A stretch of DNA of 64,000 nucleotides, taken from a bacterium. GTDB taxonomy: Bacteria > Chloroflexota > Anaerolineae > Caldilineales > Caldilineaceae. The notes beneath the pieces are model-generated. The model made no database searches. It saw only the letters and a list, made by a program, of their open reading frames with translations, and was not told where the DNA came from. Positions 58,187 through 64,000 of this stretch are shown here, in pieces. Within the stretch, counting starts at the first letter, position 1, and every line of letters starts with the position of its first letter. The DNA is taken from positions 1 to 64,000 of the forward strand of contig WGMT01000015.1 of the NCBI GenBank assembly GCA_016124945.1. Direction: 5' to 3'. The translations under genes and the position numbers were made by a program.

Positions 58187-58359
58187 CCTTAACGACTCCT
58201 TTTGTTAATGGCAAGAGACCCGGATCTCAAACCCCATTGTCTGAAAATGATCTCAAATTGTTAGTGTATCAATAAGCGTCGTTCTGGGGCAAGAGGTTGC
58301 GCACATATTTCGGCAAAAAGAGATAGAACGCGCTGGTGACGGTGCGTCACATACAATGT

Positions 58360-58388
58360 TTGACGTTTGGCCTGCAATTGTATAAAAT
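58360..58388 (+). promoter_or_regulatory. Promoter of the tRNA cluster
   Basis: TTGACG at 58360-58365, a 17-nt spacer, and TAAAAT at 58383-58388, ending 10 nt before the first tRNA. A small inverted repeat GTGACG-GTG-CGTCAC lies at 58336-58350 just upstream. Confidence 0.65.
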
Positions 58389-58398
58389 GGTTTCATAT

Positions 58399-58475
<77 letters not shown>

Positions 58476-58481
58476 TCTTTT

Positions 58482-58552
58482 GCGGGTATAGCTTAATGGC
58501 AAAGCACTAGCCTTCCAAGCTAGCTATGCGGGTTCGATTCCCGCTACCCGCT
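58482..58552 (+). tRNA. tRNA-Gly (anticodon TCC)
   Basis: Acceptor GCGGGTA pairs with TACCCGC; anticodon stem CTAGC/GCTAG around CTTCCAA (anticodon TCC); T-loop GTTCGATTC. CCA is not encoded. It lies 6 nt after tRNA-Pro, so the two are co-transcribed. Confidence 0.95.
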
Positions 58553-58561
58553 TGAGCACTG

Positions 58562-58619
58562 GGTGACTGGGTTATTTGGTGATTGAACGAAAATCACTCA
58601 GTAACCAAGTCACCTTTTT
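58562..58619 (+). terminator. Imperfect 23-bp hairpin with T-run inside the tRNA cluster
   Basis: GGTGACTGGGTTATTTGGTGATT (58562-58584) pairs with 58592-58614 with four mismatches and is followed by TTTTT. It lies 9 nt after tRNA-Gly and before tRNA-Met. The arms are quasi-tandem 8-nt words (GGTGACTG GGTTATTT GGTGATTG). It probably terminates the Pro-Gly transcript. Confidence 0.65.
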
Positions 58620-58638
58620 GGATCAATAGCTTAATTTT

Positions 58639-58711
<73 letters not shown>

Positions 58712-58750
58712 ACGCAACGTAGGACCATCCTCCCTCGAAAGGACTGCTCC

Positions 58751-59218
58751 ATGATCGTGCGCGATATTATGTCCAGCCCGGTAATCACAGTGACGCCGGA
58801 GACGTCGATCCAGGCGGTGGCGCAGTTGATGCGTGATCGTCACATCAGCGGTGTGCCGGTGGTAGACAATGGTGGACGGCTAATCGGCATCGTCACCGAG
58901 GTTGATTTGATTGCACAGCATGCCCCTGCCCGGGCGCCCAGCTACATTTCGCTCTTGTGGGCGCTCATCCCCCTGCGCCTGGACGATTACACCCGTTACA
59001 AAGAACAGGTGCGCCACATTTTGGCTGTCAATGCCGAACAGTTAATGACCGAAGATCCAACCACCGTCTCCCCCGAAGCTACGCTGGAGCAAGTGGCTGA
59101 GTTGATGGTACAGCCGGGGCACAGCTCTCTGCCTGTCCTCGAAAATGACCAATTGGTGGGGATCATCACACGTACCGACCTGGTGCGGGTGATTGAGGCA
59201 CTCGAAGTACAAGGATAA
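58751..59218 (+). CDS. Two-CBS-domain protein
   Basis: 155 residues; AAAGGA before the ATG. CBS 1 begins IVRDIMSSPVITVTPETSIQ and ends GRLIGIVTEVDL. CBS 2 begins AEQLMTEDPTTVSPEATLEQ and ends DQLVGIITRTDLVRVI. Stand-alone CBS pairs bind adenine nucleotides and regulate partner enzymes or transporters. The partner is not identified. Confidence 0.9.
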   Translation: MIVRDIMSSPVITVTPETSIQAVAQLMRDRHISGVPVVDNGGRLIGIVTEVDLIAQHAPARAPSYISLLWALIPLRLDDYTRYKEQVRHILAVNAEQLMTEDPTTVSPEATLEQVAELMVQPGHSSLPVLENDQLVGIITRTDLVRVIEALEVQG

Positions 59219-59436
59219 CTACGTTAATCGTTTTTGTTGGGTATGCACATCCCCTGTGCAAGACCGCATCGATGCTGTCTAGCTTGTTACACTTCCTCAA
59301 ACACAACAAAGGTAGTTCAGCGGCAAGGTTGCCGAGGGTTGGGCATTGGTCCACCACCGGTTTCAACCTGCCGCTTTTCATTCTTGCTGTTTTCCACCCT
59401 GGCTGTTTCCCACCCGCTTACCCAAGGAGATCACCG

Positions 59437-61014
59437 ATGCGACGCACCTCCCTGCTGGCACTACTGCTGACTCTGTTGTTGACGTTGGCAGCCTGCGCCG
59501 CACCCGCCTCAGAACCAGCCGGCGACACCGGCGCAGCCGCAGATACTGCGGCTGACAGCGCAGTGACGATCCCTTCTGAACCGGTATACGGCGGCAACCT
59601 CACCGTGGCCCTCGATGGCGAGATTGACACCATCGACCCCCATGTGTCGGTGACAATTGTTGGTTTTCAAGTCTACACCCAGATTTTCGAAGGACTTGTG
59701 GAGGCCACGCCCACGTTAGACAATGTGGTGCCGCTGCTGGCCGAATCGTGGGAGCAGACCGACGACGTGACCTATGTCTTCACTCTGCGCCAGGGGATCA
59801 CCTTCCACGACGGCTCAGACTTCACCGCCGAGGACGTTGTCTACAGCTATGATCGGGTGATGTCCGAGGATTTTGGGTCGCCGCGCCGGGCCGATCTACT
59901 GCCCATTGAGAGTGTCACCGCGGTGGATGATTACACGGTTGAGTTTAAGCTCACACAGCCCTTCGCGCCTTTCTTGACCAAGCTCGAAGTCTTGCGCATC
60001 GTGCCTGCTGATCCGGAAAACGATCCGGCTACCAACCCCGTCGGCACCGGTCCTTTTGCGTTTGTGGAATGGATCACCGGCCAACGTATTGAACTGGTGA
60101 AGAACGAAAATTACTGGCAGGAAGGCCGCCCCTACCTCGACGGCGTCGTCTTCCGCCCAATTGCTGAGCCAAGCACACGAGTCGTGGAATTGCAGACCGG
60201 TTCAGTGGACATGCTCAACTCAGTGCCGTCCAAAGATGTGGCCGCACTGGACGCCGATCCCAACACAGACGTCTACCGTGTGATGGGTGTGGTGCGCGAT
60301 CACATCGGCTTCAACATGGAAAGCCCACTCTTCGCCGACAACCCCAATCTGCGCAAGGCCATCGGCTGGGCCATCAACCGTGAGGCGATTGTCGAAGCGA
60401 TTATGTTCGGCTACGCCGTCCCCGCGCAGATTGCCATCCCCAGCACCCATTGGGCCTACAACCCGGCGGTGGAAGGCGCTTTCGGCTATGATTTGGCCAA
60501 GGCCAAGGAATATTACGACGCCTCGGATCCCAAGCCCGAATCGATCACGGTCAAGGTCAGCCCCACCTACCCCGACCAGGTGAAGATGGCCGAGTTGCTG
60601 CAACAGGATCTGGCCCAGATCGGCCTTGATCTCCAGATCGAACAACTGGAATGGTCCACCTGGATTCAGCAGGTGGTGAGCGAAGGCAATTACGAGGTCG
60701 AGATCGTGCTAATTTCGGGCGGCAACGATCCCGACGACTTCTTCTACCAGTGGCATCGCACCGGCGAAGTCTTCAACATTCAGCGCTACTCGGATCCGGA
60801 CATGGATCAGATGCTCGCCGATGCCCGCGTCGCCACCGATCAGGAGACGCGCCGTGATCTCTACTACCAGATCCAAGAAAAGCTAATCGAAGACGCGCCC
60901 ATGATCCACATCATCTACCGCGAATCGATCATCGCCACCACTGCCCGCCTGCAAGATTTCACCATGACCGGGCGCTATGACATGAACTTCCGCGATGTGT
61001 GGTTGACTGAGTAA
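59437..61014 (+). CDS. Peptide ABC transporter substrate-binding lipoprotein (DppA/OppA-like)
   Basis: 525 residues; AAGGAG before the ATG at 59437. The open frame to 59272 lies in the leader. Lipobox LAAC then AAPASEP. The SBP_bac_5 signature VVPLLAESWEQTDDVTYVF, FHDGSDFTAEDVVYSYDRV and RKAIGWAINREAI are all present. Delivers peptides or related solutes to the two permeases encoded next. No ATPase gene follows in the window, so it may share ATPases encoded elsewhere. A heptamer palindrome begins 4 nt after the stop. Confidence 0.92.
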   Translation: MRRTSLLALLLTLLLTLAACAAPASEPAGDTGAAADTAADSAVTIPSEPVYGGNLTVALDGEIDTIDPHVSVTIVGFQVYTQIFEGLVEATPTLDNVVPLLAESWEQTDDVTYVFTLRQGITFHDGSDFTAEDVVYSYDRVMSEDFGSPRRADLLPIESVTAVDDYTVEFKLTQPFAPFLTKLEVLRIVPADPENDPATNPVGTGPFAFVEWITGQRIELVKNENYWQEGRPYLDGVVFRPIAEPSTRVVELQTGSVDMLNSVPSKDVAALDADPNTDVYRVMGVVRDHIGFNMESPLFADNPNLRKAIGWAINREAIVEAIMFGYAVPAQIAIPSTHWAYNPAVEGAFGYDLAKAKEYYDASDPKPESITVKVSPTYPDQVKMAELLQQDLAQIGLDLQIEQLEWSTWIQQVVSEGNYEVEIVLISGGNDPDDFFYQWHRTGEVFNIQRYSDPDMDQMLADARVATDQETRRDLYYQIQEKLIEDAPMIHIIYRESIIATTARLQDFTMTGRYDMNFRDVWLTE

Positions 61015-61018
61015 AACG

Positions 61019-61127
61019 TGATGCGTGATTCGTGATTCGTGGGTAGAGTTTGTTTCGTTGATGCCTGGATAATGGGGCCGTTGTGATAGTGCGTAGTGCG
61101 TAGTCAGTTTACGCACTACGCACTATC
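61019..61127. repeat. Heptamer repeat and 18-bp hairpin between binding-protein and permease genes
   Basis: GTGATGC GTGATTC GTGATTC GTGGGTA starts 4 nt after the stop codon. Inside, GATAGTGCGTAGTGCGTA (61085-61102) is exactly complementary to 61110-61127 with a 7-nt loop. A decayed partner of the outer words (GAAACAAAACCTACGC...) runs on to about 61200. It lies directly before the permease gene at 61214. Confidence 0.88.
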
Positions 61128-61213
61128 GTAACCGCATCCGTTCCAAGCAAAACAGCAAGAAACAAAACCTACGCAACCCGCACTAGACGCCACGCAAAGG
61201 TACTTTCACATTC

Positions 61214-62158
61214 ATGAACCGCTATATCATCAACCGCCTTTTCCAGATGATCCCCGTGATTTTCGGGGTGTTGCTGGCGGTGTTCCTTATGCTCAAGTTC
61301 ACACCGGGCGATCCGGCGGCGACGATTCTGGGTGTGCAAGCCACGCCGGATGAACTGGCGCGCCTGCGTCGGGCCATGGGGCTGGATCAGCCCTGGTTTG
61401 TGCAGTTCGGTATCTGGCTTGGCAATGCGTTGCAGGGCGATCTGGGGGTCTCGTACATTAGCAAGAAGCCGGTCTCCGAGATCATCGGCACACGCTTCCC
61501 CATCACGCTGGAGTTGACGCTGATTTCCATGCTGATCGCGGTGATCGTAGGCGTGCCGGCAGGGATCATCTCGGCGGCGCGGCGTTACTCGGTGCTCGAC
61601 TATTCGATTACCGGTCTGGCGCTGTTCGGTGTGAGTATGCCTTCTTTCTGGTTCGCCATTTTGCTGATCCTGCTTTTTTCTCTACATTTGGGCTGGCTAC
61701 CCGCATCGGGTTATGTGGGCTGGGAGGCAGGGGTAATTCCTCACCTACGCTCGATGGCTATGCCTGCGCTGGCGTTGGGACTTTTCCTCGTGGGGTCGCT
61801 GGTACGCTTCAGCCGCGCTTCGATGATCGAGACGCTGGTGCAAGACTATGTGCGCACGGCTAAGGCCAAGGGCATCTCGCGCCGTGGTATCATCCTGGGC
61901 CATGCGCTGAAGAATGCGTTGATCCCCACGGTAACGGTGTTGGGCATTCAATTTGGCGGGCTTTTGGGCGGCGCAGTGATCATCGAGACGATCTTCGCCT
62001 TCCCCGGCATTGGATCGGCGCTGCTCACCGCCGTCAATCAGCGCGACTACCCGGTGGTACAGGGGGTGACGCTGGTGGTGGCGCTTGCGTTTACCTTCTC
62101 GAACCTGCTGGTCGACGTTGCCTATACCTGGCTCAATCCGCGCATCCGCTATAGCTAG
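61214..62158 (+). CDS. Peptide ABC transporter permease (DppB-like)
   Basis: 314 residues of standard length. Family features: LKFTPGDPAATILG, LGLDQPW-type loop (MGLDQPWFVQFGIWL), GDLGVSYISKKPV, and the coupling segment YVRTAKAKGISRRGIILGHALKNAL. Six membrane helices. The ribosome site is weak (TACTTTCACATTC), so translation may rely on context set by the preceding repeat. Confidence 0.95.
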   Translation: MNRYIINRLFQMIPVIFGVLLAVFLMLKFTPGDPAATILGVQATPDELARLRRAMGLDQPWFVQFGIWLGNALQGDLGVSYISKKPVSEIIGTRFPITLELTLISMLIAVIVGVPAGIISAARRYSVLDYSITGLALFGVSMPSFWFAILLILLFSLHLGWLPASGYVGWEAGVIPHLRSMAMPALALGLFLVGSLVRFSRASMIETLVQDYVRTAKAKGISRRGIILGHALKNALIPTVTVLGIQFGGLLGGAVIIETIFAFPGIGSALLTAVNQRDYPVVQGVTLVVALAFTFSNLLVDVAYTWLNPRIRYS

Positions 62159-62168
62159 ACAAGTGATC

Positions 62169-63071
62169 ATGACTGCCAATCAAGCATTGTTGAAATCACC
62201 AAAACAGCGGGAAGACCTGGCGCTTAAGCGGTCGCCCGAACGTCCACTCCAGCGGGCGCTGCGTCGTTTTCGGCGGCACAAGCTGGCGCTGGTGGGGCTG
62301 TTTTTCCTTTTGCTGCTGGCGGTGAGCGCGCTGGCCCCTTCGCTGATCGCGCCCTATGATCCGCTCCTCATGCAGATTCCGTCGCGGTTGCAGCCGCCTT
62401 CATTCGCCCATCCTTTCGGCACCGATGACTTTGGGCGCGATATCTTTTCGCGGGTGATCCACGGGGCGCGTATTTCGTTGCAGGTGAGCTTCATCGCCGT
62501 GGGGATCGCCGCCGGCATCGGTATTACACTGGGCCTGATCGCGGGCTACGTGGGCGGCTTTTTCGACGCCGTGATCATGCGCCTGATGGACGTGATCTTC
62601 TCCTTCCCGCCGATTTTGCTGGCGATTGCGATTATGGCGTTGTTGGGCGCATCAACGACAAATGTGATGATCGCCATCGGCATTGTCTACATTCCCATCT
62701 TTGCGCGCATTGTGCGCGGCACCACCCTGGCGCTTAAGGAATTGGACTACATCGAAGCCGCCTACGCCTGCGGCGCGCCCACAGGACGCATCCTCTGGCG
62801 ACACATTTTGCCGGGGACGCTGGATGCCATCACCGTGCAGATTACACTGTCGCTGGCCTATGCCATCCTGGCCGAAGCCTCGCTCTCGTTCCTTGGCCTG
62901 GGGACACAGCCGCCCGATCCTTCGTGGGGCTCGATGTTAAGTTTCGGTCGGCAGTGGGTGCGCGAAGCGCCCTGGTTTTCGTTCTTCCCGGGATTGGCGA
63001 TTTTTGTCACGGTCTTGAGCTTCAATCTGGTGGGCGATGGCTGGCGCGACGCACTTGATCCTCGTCTGTAG
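62169..63071 (+). CDS. Peptide ABC transporter permease (DppC-like)
   Basis: 300 residues of standard length; ATG at 62169, 10 nt after the DppB-like stop. LAPSLIAPYDPLLM, HPFGTDDFGRDIFSRVIHGARISL and the coupling segment YIEAAYACGAPTGRILWRHILPG are characteristic. Lacks the big insertion seen in the other OppC-like protein of this window. Confidence 0.95.
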   Translation: MTANQALLKSPKQREDLALKRSPERPLQRALRRFRRHKLALVGLFFLLLLAVSALAPSLIAPYDPLLMQIPSRLQPPSFAHPFGTDDFGRDIFSRVIHGARISLQVSFIAVGIAAGIGITLGLIAGYVGGFFDAVIMRLMDVIFSFPPILLAIAIMALLGASTTNVMIAIGIVYIPIFARIVRGTTLALKELDYIEAAYACGAPTGRILWRHILPGTLDAITVQITLSLAYAILAEASLSFLGLGTQPPDPSWGSMLSFGRQWVREAPWFSFFPGLAIFVTVLSFNLVGDGWRDALDPRL

Positions 63072-63161
63072 CCCATCGGAATCATTATCACCGCCCCAAT
63101 TTTAGGCTTATGCAAAACTGCACACGAAGGACAGTCGTTACTCAATGGAGAGGAGTTCCCC

Positions 63162-63341
63162 GTGCGTGGTGTAAAAAAACGCGATTTGCCCAGTAAGGTC
63201 TGCCCTGTGTGTACGCGCTCCTTCACGTGGCGTAAAAAGTGGGCGGCTGTCTGGGACGAAGTAATCTACTGTAGCGAACGCTGTCGCCGCCAAAGACGTA
63301 TGCCCAAACCCGTCCTTACACAGGGGGACAGGCATGTCTGA
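63162..63341 (+). CDS. DUF2256 zinc-ribbon-like small protein
   Basis: 59 residues from a GTG with GAGAGGAG 5 nt upstream. The sequence [15 protein letters not shown] and [12 protein letters not shown] gives four Cys (14, 17, 37, 41), matching the DUF2256 family, small proteins commonly found next to or fused to cryptochrome/photolyase genes. The stop overlaps the next start by 8 bp, so the two are translationally coupled. The biochemical role is unknown; zinc binding is inferred. Confidence 0.85.
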   Translation: MRGVKKRDLPSKVCPVCTRSFTWRKKWAAVWDEVIYCSERCRRQRRMPKPVLTQGDRHV

Positions 63342-64000
63342 TCCACAACAGAACCGATCCATGCGGCGGGACTTTGTGGATCGAGCGGAAATGCTCGAAT
63401 ATCTCCAAAAAGAGTTCCCGCAGTCGGCGGCGCGCGATCCACATGTGGCCGAGCAACGCGGCGGACACGCTGCCGCGCAACAGGTGCTAGCGCGGATACG
63501 TGCGGACGATTACGGCAAGAGTCGTAACTTCCTCGCCGGCGCAGTAACCTATCTTTCTCCCTACATTCGATACGGTGTGTTAAGCCTGGCCGAAGTGCGC
63601 GACGCCGTCCTCGACAGGGTGGGCGATCATCCGCAGCAGGCGACGACCCTGATCAAGGAACTGGGCTTTCGCGACTTCTTTCAGCGTGTTTACGCCGAGA
63701 TCGGCGACGGCATCTGGCACGATCGCGAGGAATCGAAGACCGGCCTGCCGCCCGACGCCTACGCCGCCGAACTGCCCGCCGACATTGAAAACGGCGAAAC
63801 CGGCCTGGCCTGTATCGACGCGTTCAGCCATCAACTGCGGCGGACGGGCTATCTGCACAACCACGCCCGCCTTTGGCTGGCCGCCTACATCGTCCATTGG
63901 CGGCGGGTGCGCTGGCAGGCGGGCGCACGCTGGTTCCTCACGCATCTCCTCGACGGCGATCCGGCCAGCAACAATCTTTCGTGGCAGTGGGTGGCGGGTG
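63334..64000 (+). CDS. Photolyase/cryptochrome FAD-binding domain protein, 3' end outside window
   Basis: 222 residues visible, still open at the window end. From near the N-terminus it matches the FAD-binding helical domain of photolyases: [53 protein letters not shown] and [15 protein letters not shown]. There is no N-terminal alpha/beta antenna domain, because the ATG lies inside the end of the DUF2256 gene. It therefore belongs to FAD-domain-only relatives. Repair or light-sensing activity cannot be told from this part. Confidence 0.85.
   Translation, partial: MSDPQQNRSMRRDFVDRAEMLEYLQKEFPQSAARDPHVAEQRGGHAAAQQVLARIRADDYGKSRNFLAGAVTYLSPYIRYGVLSLAEVRDAVLDRVGDHPQQATTLIKELGFRDFFQRVYAEIGDGIWHDREESKTGLPPDAYAAELPADIENGETGLACIDAFSHQLRRTGYLHNHARLWLAAYIVHWRRVRWQAGARWFLTHLLDGDPASNNLSWQWVAG

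Overview
The window is bacterial chromosome (roughly 55-58 % GC by eye) most consistent with a Chloroflexota genome of the Anaerolineae/Caldilineae type. This is an inference from style, not from a phylogenetic marker. The signs are solute-binding lipoproteins that mature at Cys-Ala-Ala-Pro, Thr-Pro rich linkers, very long secreted repeat proteins, a C-terminal Tyr-Leu-Pro-Leu-like motif on surface proteins, and an L25/CTC protein with a long acidic tail. I see no transposase, integrase, phage gene, plasmid gene or CRISPR array.

Layout. 0-6 kb: the 3' end of a thrombospondin type-3 repeat surface protein, a degenerate response regulator, and a secreted S41 protease fused to PPC and FAS1 domains. 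6-19 kb: mostly housekeeping and envelope genes (SDR epimerase, DUF892 protein, gnd, TlpA-like thioredoxin, PRC-barrel protein, O-antigen ligase family protein, rplY, LysM/M23 peptidase, hpt, GH99-like protein, Nudix hydrolase, AmaP-like protein). 19.5-29.8 kb: a four-gene minus-strand operon of exported proteins ending in a 2,035-residue cadherin/Ig-like protein. 30.4-33.3 kb: metallophosphoesterase, methyltransferase and MurG-like glycosyltransferase. 33.5-38.9 kb: a nitrate/sulfonate/thiamine-precursor type ABC transporter translationally coupled to a PEP-synthase-like protein with a membrane tail. 39-42 kb: an anchored unknown protein, a cyanophycinase-like peptidase with a CysRS-type tail, and an alpha/beta hydrolase. 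42.4-45.5 kb: a Zn/Mn ABC transporter. 45.7-54.6 kb: an eight-gene minus-strand Opp-like operon with a very large binding protein, permeases with extracytoplasmic insertions, and three accessory genes. 54.9-64 kb: a YyaL/SSP411-like protein, alanine dehydrogenase, three tRNA genes (Pro, Gly, Met), a CBS protein, a second peptide ABC transporter (binding protein and two permeases), and a DUF2256 gene overlapping an FAD-domain-only photolyase relative cut by the window end.

The most unusual feature is between the genes. Many intergenic gaps carry long, near-perfect inverted repeats built of short quasi-tandem words (7 nt in most, 8-10 nt in some). Several are nested inside each other, and many begin within a few bases of a stop codon. 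In all four ABC transporter loci such a hairpin lies directly between the binding-protein gene and the next transporter gene. This suggests a common post-transcriptional role, with binding protein made in excess, and a dispersal process that I do not recognise.
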